A DNA stretch of 64,000 nucleotides from Pseudomonas subflava (GCF_023823685.1 NZ_JAMXBF010000006.1:124001-188000); one strand, 5' to 3'. Positions 7,031 through 16,508 are shown, counted from the stretch's first letter. Numbers and translations are program-made. Notes: generated from the sequence alone by a model not told the origin.

Positions 7031-9976
7031 TCAGTTCAGGCCCGCCTTGGCCAGGATGGCGCCCGCATCCACCGCGTCTATCTGTTCCGGGCGCAGATGG
7101 CGCTCGGCGTAGACCTGAGGGATGCCGGAGGCGACGAACAGGCCGAACAGCGGCGGATCGATGTGCGCGCCGCGGCACATGCCGGCCATGATGCCGAGCG
7201 ACTCGCTGAGCGTCTTGCCCTTCTTGTAGGGCCGATCCACCGCGGTGAGTGCCTCGAAGATGTCGGCGATGGCCATCATGCGCGCCGGCCGGCTCATCTG
7301 CTCGCCCTTGAGACGCTTGGGATAGCCGGTGCCGTCCATCTTCTCGTGATGCCCGCCGGCGATCTCCGGGACGTTCTCCAGGTGCCGGGGAAACGGCAGG
7401 TGGTCGAGCATGAGAATGGTCTGCACGATGTGGTTGTTGATGATGTAGCGCTCCTCGGCGGTCAACGTGCCGCGGGCGATGCCGAGGTTGTAGAGCTCGC
7501 CGCGGTTGTGCTTGTAGTGCGGCACCTCGAGCTTGAAGCCCCAGGGGTTGTCGGCGGGCATCAGTTCGCTGGCGGGGCGCTCGAACAGGTGCTCGGGCTT
7601 GTCCGCCAGCAGCGCCTCGCGCACCGGCAGGCTGGGCGCGGGAGTGCGGGCCTGGCGCTGGTTCTCCTCCCAGGACACGCCGAGGCGGTCGTCCAGGGTG
7701 CGGGTCCAGGTGCGTGCCGCGATCTGCCGCAGGCGCTCCAGGTCGGCGTCCGCCATCGCCTCGCCGCCCAGGTTGCAGCGCGCGACGAAGGCGAACTCTT
7801 CATCCAGCGCGGCGAGCGTCGCGTCGCGCAGGTCGGCCAGCTCGGTATCGCTTGCGCCCTTGGCCACGCCCTCCCAGTAGGTCACCCAGGCGTCGCGCTT
7901 GAGTACCTCGAAACGCATGCGCACCTCATGGATGCGGTCGTACAGGGTCTCCAGCTTGGTCGCCTTGTCCACCACGTACTCGGGCGTGGTGATCTTGCCG
8001 CAGTCGTGCAGCCAGGCGGCGATGTGCAGCGCCTCCCAGTCCTCGTCGCTGGGGCTGTAGTCGCGGAACGGCTCGGCGGTGCTGTCGGCGGCGGCGCGGG
8101 CGAGCAACAGGGTCAGTTCCGGTACGCGCTGGCAATGGCCTCCGGTGTAGGGGCTCTTGGCGTCGATGGCGCCGGCGAGCAGCTGGATGAAGGCGTCCAG
8201 CAACTGCTTCTGCTGTTCCAGCAGGCGCTGGCTCTCGATGCACAGCGCGGCCACGCCGGACACCGCCTCCACATAGGCGATGCGCTGCGGTCGCAGCATC
8301 ACCGGCTCGGTGCCGCTGTCGCGGTGCAGCAGCAGGAGCACGCCGAGGCAATCGCCTTGACGGTTGTGCAGGCGAGTGCAGACCAGATGCACCCGCGGGC
8401 TGTCCAGGGTGTGCAGCAGGCTCTGCAGGCCGTCGACCTGGTCGTAGCCGAGCGAGGCCACCGCGGTGGCGCCGCCCTCGGCGGGCTGACGCAGCCATTC
8501 GGGAATGTGCTCGCTCGGCCGGTAGGTGGGGATGCGGTGCTCGTCGAGGCTGTGCTGCTCGTCGTTGATGAACAGGCCGTGGGGTTCCAGCGCGCCGCTT
8601 TCGCCGTCGCGCAGAAACAGTAGGCCGGCGTCGGCCTCGCTGAGGTCGACCGTCTCCTTGAGCACGCGCCTGAGCAGTGGGTCGAAGCGGGTCTCGGCGG
8701 ACAGGCTGGCGGTGATCTCGAGGAAACCTGCGAGGGTGTCCTTCATCCTGCCCATGGCCACCGCCAACTGATCGATCTCCAGCACCGCCGAGCGGCCGCT
8801 GGCCGGATGCGAGAAGTCGAAGCTGCGGATCGCCTCGGCCTCGCTCACCAGCGCGCGCAGCGGCTTGACCAGGATGCGCGACATCAGCCAGCCCAGCGGG
8901 ATGCACAGCAGCAGGATGGCCAGTGTCAGCATCGCGCCCTGCCAGCGGATGCGATAGGCGTCGGCCAGTAGCTCCTGCTCCGGTGCCAGCAGGGCCAGGC
9001 GCAGGCCGTTGGGGCCGCCCTCGGCGAGCTGGCTGTAGGACACCTGCCACTGTCTGCCGGCCAGGTGCATGGCGCCCTGGCGATCCTCGTCGAGGCCGCG
9101 GGCGAACAGTTCGCCGAGCGCCGGGCTCAGGCGGTCCACCTGGGCCAGGTGGGTGGTGCCGTTGCTCACCACCAGCTTGCGCATGTCGGGATAGGCCACC
9201 GCCGCGCCGTCCGGACGGTAGAGCACCACCTCGGTGGACGGCGTGACGCGATGGCGGGCCAGGGTAGCGGAGAGGTCGGCCAGGGTCAGATCGGCGCCGA
9301 TCACGGTGTCGCCGCTGCTGATGCGGGCGAGGGTGGTGCCGACGTCCTTGGTGGAGAAGAACACGTAAGGGTCGGTGGTGATCAGCGCGCCACGCTCGCG
9401 GGCGTTCTTGTACCAGCCGCGGCTGCGCGGATCGTAGGTCTCGCGCAGCTCCTGGCGCCGGCTGATCCAGTTGAGCTCGCTATCGAAATACTGCGACTCG
9501 GACACGGGGCGGGCATCGCCGCTGCGGTCGATGGTCCAGACCTGGTAGGCGGCGCTGTCCGGGGCGTCGAAAATCTGCTTGATCCGCGCGTCGCGCAGCG
9601 GCCGCACCATGAAGAAGTCGCCGTCCGGGTAGCCCAGATACAGCGCCGCTAACTTGGGATTGTCGCGCAGGGCCTGGGCGAACAGCGGCAGCAGACTCAT
9701 GCGCTGATGGCTGTCGCCGGCGAGGTTGCGTTCGTTGAGGGCGAGCAGGCCGAGCAGGTGGCGGATCGGTTGGTAGGTCTGCTGCAGGTCGCTTTCCACC
9801 TCTTCGCGCATCTGCTGGAACAGCTGCTTGCTGCTGGAGATGATCACCTGGGTGGTCTGGTGATAATTGAACAAGCCGAGGATCGCGCCGCTGCCGAGCA
9901 GCAGCAGGGTGAACAGCACGCTGATGTGCACATGGAGCGGGAAACGGCGCTCCTTGCTCCCGGTCTTGCCCCGCAT
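7031..9976 (-). CDS. Membrane sensor with Cache, HAMP-like, GAF and HD-GYP domains
   Basis: 981 residues. A first membrane segment lies near residues 15-35 (ISVLFTLLLLGSGAILGLF). A periplasmic Cache-type domain follows, with a WYKNA...TDPYVF motif. The second membrane segment (near 350-370) leads into a HAMP-like linker, then a GAF-like domain and a C-terminal HD-GYP domain. The latter has HDCGK near 656 and HHEKMDGTGYP near 875, so the c-di-GMP phosphodiesterase signature is intact. The distance between the two motifs is about 220 residues; in standard HD-GYP proteins it is roughly 50-60, so a large insertion interrupts the domain. The ATG at 9976 has AAGGAG 7 nt upstream and is preferred to an in-frame start 39 nt earlier. 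The ligand is unknown. Confidence 0.88.
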   Translation of the reverse strand: MRGKTGSKERRFPLHVHISVLFTLLLLGSGAILGLFNYHQTTQVIISSSKQLFQQMREEVESDLQQTYQPIRHLLGLLALNERNLAGDSHQRMSLLPLFAQALRDNPKLAALYLGYPDGDFFMVRPLRDARIKQIFDAPDSAAYQVWTIDRSGDARPVSESQYFDSELNWISRRQELRETYDPRSRGWYKNARERGALITTDPYVFFSTKDVGTTLARISSGDTVIGADLTLADLSATLARHRVTPSTEVVLYRPDGAAVAYPDMRKLVVSNGTTHLAQVDRLSPALGELFARGLDEDRQGAMHLAGRQWQVSYSQLAEGGPNGLRLALLAPEQELLADAYRIRWQGAMLTLAILLLCIPLGWLMSRILVKPLRALVSEAEAIRSFDFSHPASGRSAVLEIDQLAVAMGRMKDTLAGFLEITASLSAETRFDPLLRRVLKETVDLSEADAGLLFLRDGESGALEPHGLFINDEQHSLDEHRIPTYRPSEHIPEWLRQPAEGGATAVASLGYDQVDGLQSLLHTLDSPRVHLVCTRLHNRQGDCLGVLLLLHRDSGTEPVMLRPQRIAYVEAVSGVAALCIESQRLLEQQKQLLDAFIQLLAGAIDAKSPYTGGHCQRVPELTLLLARAAADSTAEPFRDYSPSDEDWEALHIAAWLHDCGKITTPEYVVDKATKLETLYDRIHEVRMRFEVLKRDAWVTYWEGVAKGASDTELADLRDATLAALDEEFAFVARCNLGGEAMADADLERLRQIAARTWTRTLDDRLGVSWEENQRQARTPAPSLPVREALLADKPEHLFERPASELMPADNPWGFKLEVPHYKHNRGELYNLGIARGTLTAEERYIINNHIVQTILMLDHLPFPRHLENVPEIAGGHHEKMDGTGYPKRLKGEQMSRPARMMAIADIFEALTAVDRPYKKGKTLSESLGIMAGMCRGAHIDPPLFGLFVASGIPQVYAERHLRPEQIDAVDAGAILAKAGLN

Positions 9977-10030
9977 TGTCCTACTCCTTCGACAAACATC
10001 CAGGCCAGAGCCCAAAGCATAGTCGCAACA

Positions 10031-11080
10031 CTAGCGTTGCGGGGCCTCCTTGCGGCGGTTCAGCCACTGTTCCAGACCGTGCATCAGCAGCGCCACCAGC
10101 ATGGCCAGGACAACGCCTATCAGGCTGTTGAACAGGCGTACCTGAGCCAGATGCCAGTCATGTGACAGGCTCTCGGCCAGGAGCACGAAGCTGACCGTCA
10201 CCTGCAGCACGAACAGCCCGTAGTGATGGGCCTGGAAGGCCCGGCTGACGATGATCAGCGGCAATATGATGGCGACCATCACCGGCGGGCTCTGCAGGCT
10301 GTGACCGAAGTAGATCAGCAGGCCGGCGGCGGCCAGGCTGGCCATGCTCAGCTGCAGGGCGCGCACCAGGCTGCCGCGGAATTCCAGCTGCAGGGTGGCG
10401 ATCAGGGCGAGCGTCAGCCAGTAGCCACGTTGCAGGCCGGCCAGCTGCACGGTCAGGCCGGCGGCTGCACAGGCCAGGGTGCAACCCAGCGCGTGCAGGC
10501 GCCAGCGTTGCTCCGGCAGGCGCTTGGCGTGGCGCCGCAGCACCCTGAGAATGGCCATCAGCCGTGGCATGTGAGGCCACATGCGCAGGCCGTGCAGCCC
10601 GCGCAGGCCGAAAGCGAGCAGGGCGACCCAGAGCCCGCCGAGGACGAACAGCGCGGCCACCGCGTCGGCATTCTTCAGCGTGCCCACGCCGAACTGGCCC
10701 TGGCCGAGACACAGACACACCGCCAGGCCGATACCCAGCTTGCCCGCCTCGGTGCCGAAGCGTTGCAGCCAGGCCAGCAACAGACCGTAGCAGGCAAACA
10801 AGCCCAGGCTGAGCAGCGGGTGGCTGGCGGACCAGAAGCCCAGGCCGGCGCTGCAGGCGCCGAGCAGGGTCAACAGCAGCAGGCGCAGCATGCCGAAGCG
10901 GTGCAAGGGATTGGCCTGCGCCGCCTGGAAGGCGCCGGCCGAGGCCCAGAGAAAACCCGGATGGCCGCTGAACAGGCCGAGCACCAGCGGCAGGGCGCAG
11001 CCCAGGCCGGCGACCATGGCCGGCCCCCAGGCCGGAGGGCCCGCGTGCCAGCTGAATGCCTGCCGCAGCGCTGCTCTCAT
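10031..11080 (-). CDS. FUSC family membrane protein (putative exporter)
   Basis: 349 residues with two blocks of hydrophobic helices: about residues 20-150 and 195-335, with a positively charged loop (RVLRRHAKRLPEQRWR) between. The second block contains GYWLTLALIATLQLEF, the characteristic sequence of the fusaric-acid-resistance/FUSC core. Family members are inner-membrane components of efflux for aromatic acids. It begins 4 nt after the dgt stop, so the two are probably translated together. No periplasmic adaptor is encoded nearby. Substrate unknown. Confidence 0.8.
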   Translation of the reverse strand: MRAALRQAFSWHAGPPAWGPAMVAGLGCALPLVLGLFSGHPGFLWASAGAFQAAQANPLHRFGMLRLLLLTLLGACSAGLGFWSASHPLLSLGLFACYGLLLAWLQRFGTEAGKLGIGLAVCLCLGQGQFGVGTLKNADAVAALFVLGGLWVALLAFGLRGLHGLRMWPHMPRLMAILRVLRRHAKRLPEQRWRLHALGCTLACAAAGLTVQLAGLQRGYWLTLALIATLQLEFRGSLVRALQLSMASLAAAGLLIYFGHSLQSPPVMVAIILPLIIVSRAFQAHHYGLFVLQVTVSFVLLAESLSHDWHLAQVRLFNSLIGVVLAMLVALLMHGLEQWLNRRKEAPQR

Positions 11081-11084
11081 CCTG

Positions 11085-12416
11085 TCACACCGGGCTGGAG
11101 CGCCCGGTCATCTCCCGGGCCATCTCGGTGGCGTAGCTGTCGGTCATGCCGGCGATGAAATCGATCATGCGCAGGAACGACATGTACAACGGCCACCCCG
11201 GTTCCGGCGCGTAGTGCGCCAGCAGGTCGAGGATGCGCCGGTTCTTAAACGACAGCTCGCGTCCGCTGTGCTGCTCCAGTGCCGCGCCGCAGAAGGCATT
11301 GAGAAGGATCTCCAGGGTGGTGTAGGCGCCGATCTCGTGCAGGGTCTTGCGCTTGTCCTGGAAGATCTTCTCCCGAGCGATGCCCTTGGCGCGCAGCACG
11401 CAGCGCTTGGCCGGGCCGTGCATGTGCTCCACCAGGTCGCCTTCCAGGGTGCCGCTCAGCAGCGCCGGCTGCTGTTCGACGAAGGCCCGCGCGGCGGCGT
11501 TGGTCAGGTGCTCGATGGCCTTGCCGCGCAGGATCGCCAGCTTGCGTCGGCGCGAGTCGGACGGGCCGAGCTGGCGGTAGGTCTCCGGCAGATCGTCGCC
11601 GACCAGGTCGAACAGCAGGGCCTCGACCTCCGCGTAGTCGAGCAGCTCCATCTCCACGCCGTCCTCCAGGTCGATCAGCGCGTAGCAGATGTCGTCAGCC
11701 GCCTCCATCAGGTAGACCAGCGGGTGGCGTGCCCAGCGCTGGTCGCCGAGCTGGGGCAGGCCGAGCTTGGCGGCAATCTGTTCCAGGCGCGGCAGCTCGT
11801 TCTGGTAGCAGCCGAACTTGTGCTTCTTGTAGCCGAGCGCCTCGGCATGGCGGGCGGTCCAGGGATACTTGAGGTAAGTCCCAAGGGTGGCGTAGGTCAG
11901 GCGCATGCCGCCGTCGAACTGGTGGTATTCCAGCTGGGTGAGCACGCGAAAGCCCTGGGCATTGCCCTCGAAGCTGAGGAAGTCGGCCCGTTGCGCGTCG
12001 TTCATGTCGTCCAGCCAGCCGCGCCCGGCGGCCTGCTGGAACCAGTGGCGGATGGCGTCCTCGCCTGAATGGCCGAAGGGCGGATTGCCGATGTCGTGGG
12101 CCAGGCAGGCGGATTGCACGATCACGCCCAGGTCGCTCGGCGCGCACCAGTCCGGCAGCGCATCGCGCAGCATTTCGCCGACGCGCATGCCCAGCGAGCG
12201 GCCGACACAGCCGACTTCCAGGGAATGGGTCAGGCGGGTGTGGATGTGATCGTTACTGGAGACCGGGTGGACCTGGGTCTTGCGGCCCAGCCGGCGGAAG
12301 GCGCCGGAGAAGATGATGCGGTCGTGATCCTTGTGGAACGGGCTGCGGCCCAGCTCGTCGGAGCTGTGTACGGTTTTGCCGAGTCGTTCGCGGGTGAGCA
12401 GGGTCTGCCAATCCAA
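11085..12416 (-). CDS. dgt: Deoxyguanosinetriphosphate triphosphohydrolase-like protein
   Basis: A 443-residue HD-superfamily protein. Visible motifs are [27 protein letters not shown] (first metal His), the HD pair in [16 protein letters not shown], and [19 protein letters not shown] with the last metal Asp. This is the dNTP triphosphohydrolase family that hydrolyses dGTP or other dNTPs to deoxynucleoside and triphosphate; the length fits the shorter dGTPase-like group. It is the first gene of a two-gene unit with the FUSC gene. Confidence 0.92.
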   Translation of the reverse strand: MDWQTLLTRERLGKTVHSSDELGRSPFHKDHDRIIFSGAFRRLGRKTQVHPVSSNDHIHTRLTHSLEVGCVGRSLGMRVGEMLRDALPDWCAPSDLGVIVQSACLAHDIGNPPFGHSGEDAIRHWFQQAAGRGWLDDMNDAQRADFLSFEGNAQGFRVLTQLEYHQFDGGMRLTYATLGTYLKYPWTARHAEALGYKKHKFGCYQNELPRLEQIAAKLGLPQLGDQRWARHPLVYLMEAADDICYALIDLEDGVEMELLDYAEVEALLFDLVGDDLPETYRQLGPSDSRRRKLAILRGKAIEHLTNAAARAFVEQQPALLSGTLEGDLVEHMHGPAKRCVLRAKGIAREKIFQDKRKTLHEIGAYTTLEILLNAFCGAALEQHSGRELSFKNRRILDLLAHYAPEPGWPLYMSFLRMIDFIAGMTDSYATEMAREMTGRSSPV

Positions 12417-12616
12417 GGGCTGTCCTCGCCGGTGGGTATTTCCTGGCGCTCCGCCAGGCCGATAGCCCTAGCTTCGGCAATCGCGGCGGTGCCTGCAAGT
12501 GCCGCGGCATTCGACTTTCCGCCACTGGGCGGCGACGGGCGGCAGCCAAAGGGGCGGAAGTTCGGTGATATCGTCCTGCTATCGCGTACCGCCGATAACA
12601 ACAAGAGCAAGAGCAC

Positions 12617-13729
12617 GTGATTTCAGAAGCTGCCTTACCCAAGGACTCGCAGCAGCAGCTGCGCATGCGCCGCTTCATGATGAGCCTGGCCATGTACGTA
12701 CTGGCCAGCGTTCCCCAGGGCGTTTCCCTGTACAACGGCATTTCCCCGGCCTGGGTCATGGCCCTCTGGGCCGCCATCGCGGTGGTCACCAACCTCGCCT
12801 TTTACCTGCTGTTCCGTTGCGGCCTCAATCTGCGCTTTCGCGATCCCAGCCTGACGCTGCCGCAGATGGTCGCCGCCATCGCCATGGTGCTGTTCACCCA
12901 GACCTACGCCGGCGAGGCCCGTGGCGCCTATCTGGTGGTGCTGCTGATCATCATGGTGTTCGGCTGCTTCAAGCTGCGCACCGGCCAGTTGCTGGGGCTC
13001 AGCCTGCTGACGATCGCCGCCTACGGCCTCACACTGCCGCTGATCCAGCGCATCGACGGCGCGCGCTTCGACCTGGCGGTGGAGATGGTGCTGTGGTGCA
13101 GCTTCTCCGCCTTTCTGCCGTTCATCTCCATTCTCGGCGGCAGCATCAGCGACCTGCGCAAGAAGCTGATGGCCAGCAACGCCCAGCTGCAGGAGGTGCT
13201 GCAGCAGGTCACCGAGCTGGCCACCCACGACGAGCTCACTGGTGCCTACAACCGCCGTTACCTGCTGGAGATGCTCAACCACGAGAAGAACCGTACCGAC
13301 CGCGGCGGGGCCGGCTTCTGCGTGTGCATCCTCGACCTCGACTACTTCAAGCGGATCAACGACAGCTACGGCCATTCGGCCGGCGACGAGGTGCTCAAAA
13401 CCTTCGCCGATGTGGTGCAGCCGCTGCTGCGCAGCACCGATTTCTTCGCCCGCTATGGCGGCGAGGAGTTTCTCCTGTTCCTGCCGCAGACCTCGCTGGA
13501 GATGGCCCAGCGCTGCATCAAGCGCATCCAGGACGCCCTGGCCGAGGCGCATTTCGCCAGCCTGCCACCGGAGGTGCGCATCACCGCCTCGATCGGCGTG
13601 GCCCAGTACTACCTGCAGGAAACGGTGGCGGGGCTGATCGAACGCGCCGACAAGGCCCTGTACCGGGCCAAGCAGAACGGCCGCGACCGGATGGAGCTGG
13701 CGCCGTTTCATCGGCCGATCCTGATCTGA
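12617..13729 (+). CDS. Membrane diguanylate cyclase (GGDEF)
   Basis: 370 residues. The N-terminal half carries about six hydrophobic helices (residues 20-180) forming a compact membrane sensor with no obvious ligand site. A short coiled-coil (LRKKLMASNAQLQEVLQQV) leads into a GGDEF domain that begins DELTGAYNRRYLLE. The active-site loop is GGEEF near residue 280, a functional variant, and DLDYFKRINDSYGHSAGDEVL is intact, so c-di-GMP synthesis is expected. There is no RxxD inhibitory site at the usual place. The start is a GTG at 12617 with a weak ribosome-binding site; an ATG at codon 17 is possible. It is divergent from dgt. Confidence 0.9.
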   Translation: MISEAALPKDSQQQLRMRRFMMSLAMYVLASVPQGVSLYNGISPAWVMALWAAIAVVTNLAFYLLFRCGLNLRFRDPSLTLPQMVAAIAMVLFTQTYAGEARGAYLVVLLIIMVFGCFKLRTGQLLGLSLLTIAAYGLTLPLIQRIDGARFDLAVEMVLWCSFSAFLPFISILGGSISDLRKKLMASNAQLQEVLQQVTELATHDELTGAYNRRYLLEMLNHEKNRTDRGGAGFCVCILDLDYFKRINDSYGHSAGDEVLKTFADVVQPLLRSTDFFARYGGEEFLLFLPQTSLEMAQRCIKRIQDALAEAHFASLPPEVRITASIGVAQYYLQETVAGLIERADKALYRAKQNGRDRMELAPFHRPILI

Positions 13730-13741
13730 TCCTCGAACCTG

Positions 13742-14908
13742 CTACGCCAGCCTGGCCGCGTCTATGTCGAGCAACAGCAGGCGCCGGCCGTTGTCGATGA
13801 ACTGGCCGGCGGTCATGCAGTACTGGTTGCTGGTGGCGTCGCGGTAGGTGCTCGACAGGGTCAGCCGGCGTTCTTCCCAGCCTTCGGCGAGCAGCTGATA
13901 GAAGTACGGCCGCCAGGACCAGTTGTGGCCCAGGTAGCGTGCATCCTTCTGCCAGTTAAGGCCGTCCCACTGCAGGTTCGGGGTGAGCTGCGTGCCATGC
14001 CGGTCGCACTGGTAGATGCGCAGCAGCCAGGGGTAGTCGGATGGGTCGAGCAGCGTGTCGAGACCATCGCCGCGTTCGGCCCAGTGACGCACCAGGCTCA
14101 TCAGGTCGGCCAACTGGCGGCGCAGGTCCATCAGCCGCGCCCGCTCGGCCAGCTTGCGCTGCACGTACTGGTCACGCAGGCGGGCGAAGCGCTCGACGAA
14201 GGCGTCGGTGGCGAAGAACTGTTCTTCGGGCTGGGCGAACAGAAAGCCCTGCACGAAGCGCGCACCGCACTCGAGGGCGAAGTCGAGCTCGGCCTCGGTC
14301 TCCACGCCTTCGGCGATGATCCAGCATCCGGTCTTCTCCGCCATCTGCGCCAGGGCGCGCACCACCTCACCGCTGGGGCCTCCGCGGGCGGCTTCCTGGA
14401 ACAGGCGCATGTCCAGCTTGAGGATGTCGGGTTGCAGCGCCAGCACGCGGTCCAGCTGCGAATAGCCGGCACCGAAGTCGTCGATGGCGATGCGTGCGCC
14501 GGCCTCGCGATACTGCGCAACCACCGAAGCGAGCTTGTGGCCGCCGCCGGCCAGTTCGGTGATTTCGAACACCACCCGTTCCGGTGGCGCCTCGTGGCGT
14601 TTCAACTGCTTGAGGCTGGGTAGCGCCTGGTTCGGGCGTAGCAGGCCGATCCAGCGTGGCGAGATATTGAGGCTGAGGAACCAGTCCGCCGGGGCCTCGG
14701 CCAGGCGGGCGAGGGCGTCTTCGCGAATCTGCCGATCGAGCCTGCGCAGCTGGGACGCGGGAATCCTGGGGTCGGTGAAGAGTGGACCCACCGAGCGCAG
14801 GCTGCCGTCGTCCTGACGCAGCCTGCCGAGGGCCTCGATGCCGGCGATGCGGCCGGTGGCGGTATCGATGAAGGGCTGAAAGACTGCCAGGGGTTGCCCG
14901 TCGATCAC
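13742..14908 (-). CDS. EAL-domain c-di-GMP phosphodiesterase with C-terminal sensor-like region
   Basis: 388 residues. The EAL domain occupies about residues 1-240 at the N-terminus and keeps the catalytic set: GIEALGR, SLNISPRW, VFEITE, IDDFGAGYSQLD, KLDMRLF, AEGVET and QGFLFAQP. A charged helical linker (RKLAERARLMDLRRQL) follows. A C-terminal domain of about 100 residues starts YPWLLRIYQCDRHGTQLT and contains WRPYFYQLL and LSSTYRDATSNQYC, which resembles PDC/Cache-type sensor domains that bind small ligands. It has no membrane segment, so sensing would be cytoplasmic. The GTG start at 14908 has AAGGA 8 nt upstream. Convergent with the GGDEF gene, only 12 bp apart. Confidence 0.88.
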   Translation of the reverse strand: MIDGQPLAVFQPFIDTATGRIAGIEALGRLRQDDGSLRSVGPLFTDPRIPASQLRRLDRQIREDALARLAEAPADWFLSLNISPRWIGLLRPNQALPSLKQLKRHEAPPERVVFEITELAGGGHKLASVVAQYREAGARIAIDDFGAGYSQLDRVLALQPDILKLDMRLFQEAARGGPSGEVVRALAQMAEKTGCWIIAEGVETEAELDFALECGARFVQGFLFAQPEEQFFATDAFVERFARLRDQYVQRKLAERARLMDLRRQLADLMSLVRHWAERGDGLDTLLDPSDYPWLLRIYQCDRHGTQLTPNLQWDGLNWQKDARYLGHNWSWRPYFYQLLAEGWEERRLTLSSTYRDATSNQYCMTAGQFIDNGRRLLLLDIDAARLA

Positions 14909-14996
14909 GAACCGTTTCCTTGCACTGGATGAAAAACTTGACCGGCTGGACCGGTCGGCGATTCATCGCAATTGCAAGGATGGGGCCAGTTGGCCG

Positions 14997-15317
14997 TCAG
15001 CGGTGATAGTGCTCTACGCTCGGCTTCTTCACTGCCTTCACACCGCGCACCACCGGATAGAGCATCAGCGCCGCGCGAGCCACCTTGCCGAAGGTGCCGA
15101 GGCGGCCACCGAACAGCGTCAGCAACACACCGGCGCCGACCATCAGCGGGGTCTTCACATTAGCCGGGTCGCCCTGGCGCATCTGGCGGAATTGCTGAAG
15201 CGGATGGGTCAGCGGCTGAGCGTTGTACAGCAGCTGCTGGCGGTGCATCTCCAGACGCAGACGCACCAGCTCCTTGCGCAGGTCGCGGCGCGCCGCGGAA
15301 GTCAGGGATTCGCTCAT
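14997..15317 (-). CDS. YqjK-like hypothetical protein
   Basis: A 106-residue protein with a basic helical N-terminal half (RRDLRKELVRLRLEMHRQQ) and one or two hydrophobic segments between about residues 58 and 90 (PLMVGAGVLLTLFGGRLG). Its ATG overlaps the TGA of the YqjE-like gene. By position after yqjD- and yqjE-like genes it corresponds to YqjK of E. coli, a family of unknown function. It is the last gene of the trio. Confidence 0.75.
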   Translation of the reverse strand: MSESLTSAARRDLRKELVRLRLEMHRQQLLYNAQPLTHPLQQFRQMRQGDPANVKTPLMVGAGVLLTLFGGRLGTFGKVARAALMLYPVVRGVKAVKKPSVEHYHR

Positions 15318-15703
15318 GGCAACAGGCGCTCCTTGTTACGGGCCAGCTCCGCCATGGTGGCGCGGAACGGCAACTCACCGTCGCGAGCCAGACGCATGGC
15401 CTTCATCACGCAGGCCAGCAGGGCGAGTGCGTAGACCACGCAAAGGCCAATGGCGGCAGGTAGACGGTAGGTGTCCCAGAAGGCAATCAGCACTACCGTC
15501 GACAGGCCCAGCAGGACCAGCAGGCCGAAGATCAGGCTGAGCCCGGAGAACACGAAGAGGCGGAACGAACGGGACTTCTCTTCCTGGAACTCTATACCGA
15601 GGAGTTCCAGATGGCCCTGCAGCAGGCCGACGAAGGCTCCGCCCAGTTTCTTCAGAGAAGGCTTGGGCGGCTCGGCCGCCGGCTGCTGAAGGTCATCATC
15701 CAT
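15314..15703 (-). CDS. YqjE-like membrane protein (phage-holin family by profile)
   Basis: 129 residues: a proline-rich N-terminus, an amphipathic helix (VGLLQGHLELLGIEFQEEKSR), then two hydrophobic hairpin helices near residues 46-70 and 78-98. This fits the YqjE / holin-X-like family of small inner-membrane proteins. It is the middle gene of a tight trio (12 bp after the DUF883 gene, overlapping the next). The holin label refers only to the profile name; nothing here suggests a phage. Confidence 0.78.
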   Translation of the reverse strand: MDDDLQQPAAEPPKPSLKKLGGAFVGLLQGHLELLGIEFQEEKSRSFRLFVFSGLSLIFGLLVLLGLSTVVLIAFWDTYRLPAAIGLCVVYALALLACVMKAMRLARDGELPFRATMAELARNKERLLP

Positions 15704-15715
15704 GGTGCTTCTCCG

Positions 15716-16114
15716 TTAGCGGCGACCGGCCAGCAGGCCGAGCAGGAAACCCACGCCGGCAGCGATGCCGAGAGTCTGCCAGGGATGCTGATGCACGTAT
15801 TCCTCGGTCTTTTCCATGGCCACGCGACCTTGCTGCTCCAGGCTGTGCTCGGTTTCCTTGAGCAGCTCGCGGGCGCGACCCAGGTTGCCGTTGATGCGGG
15901 TGCGCAGCTCCTGCATTTGATGGCCGGCGACTTCGGAGGTCTGGCGCAGCAGGCTTTCGGTGTCGCGGATCAGTGTCTGGAACTCGGAGGACATAGCGTT
16001 CTGCGCGTCGCGCAGATTGCGGCGATGGGCTTCCTTGTCGATGTTCGGGGTGGTGCTCGAGGTGGTGCCGGTGGTCTCGAGACCGGACAGGTCAGCGTTC
16101 GGTGTGGTGGACAT
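15716..16114 (-). CDS. DUF883 (YqjD/ElaB) ribosome-associated membrane-anchored protein
   Basis: 132 residues. The N-terminus is Ser/Thr-rich and disordered. The middle is a long amphipathic coiled-coil helix (about residues 30-105). A single C-terminal membrane anchor follows, with HPWQTLGIAAGVGFLLGLLAG and a glycine-zipper pattern, ending in RR. This is the architecture of YqjD/ElaB/YgaM. E. coli members are stationary-phase proteins reported to tether ribosomes to the inner membrane. First gene of the trio, with GGAGAG upstream of the ATG. Confidence 0.85.
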   Translation of the reverse strand: MSTTPNADLSGLETTGTTSSTTPNIDKEAHRRNLRDAQNAMSSEFQTLIRDTESLLRQTSEVAGHQMQELRTRINGNLGRARELLKETEHSLEQQGRVAMEKTEEYVHQHPWQTLGIAAGVGFLLGLLAGRR

Positions 16115-16508
16115 GGCGCTCTCCTTTGGCGTGTTTTACGAACTCTTCAGGTTCGAGCGAAGCAGCTGCGCCGAGGTTCAGGCTTTTTATCCCGCGCTTC
16201 AGCTGGCGGCGAGCGGTGCGTCACGTTCACGTCCGTGCCTCGCAATGGCACAGGTTTTGCCACTCGCTGGTGCGCCATACTCGCCGCGTGCCCTCGGATG
16301 GTTCGCTCGGTCCATGGCGGGTCTGCCGCCTCTTTTGCTATCTCGCTGAAATAAAAAGGAAAAATGTGCGAGTGCGAGTTTTTGGCGAAGTGCGCGCGCC
16401 GAAACGGAGCGAAGTCACCGGATGGTGCTGTCCGGGGTTGCTCGTGTTTGGTGCGTGGTGGCGGCGAAGAGATCGTTTTTGGTGCTTTCAGCCGGGGCAA
16501 ATGATTCG
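16115..16508. other. 394-bp intergenic region between yqjD-like and the ammonium transporter
   Basis: Divergent promoter region. It contains a local AT-rich patch (ATAAAAAGGAAAAATG near 16353) in otherwise GC-rich DNA, probably where regulators or polymerase bind. A plus-strand open frame continues upstream of the transporter ATG from 16422 but codes for nothing family-like. I see no convincing -35/-10 pair or RpoN motif. Confidence 0.4.

Noticed and set aside
12458..12465. GCCGATAG, a FliA -10-like sequence between dgt and the GGDEF gene
   Set aside because: There is no TAAA or similar 15 nt upstream, so only half of the promoter is present.
15314..16114. Phage holin gene and hence prophage remnant
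   Set aside because: The holin similarity is only the profile name for YqjE-type proteins; the gene lies in a conserved yqjD-yqjE-yqjK trio and no phage gene is near.
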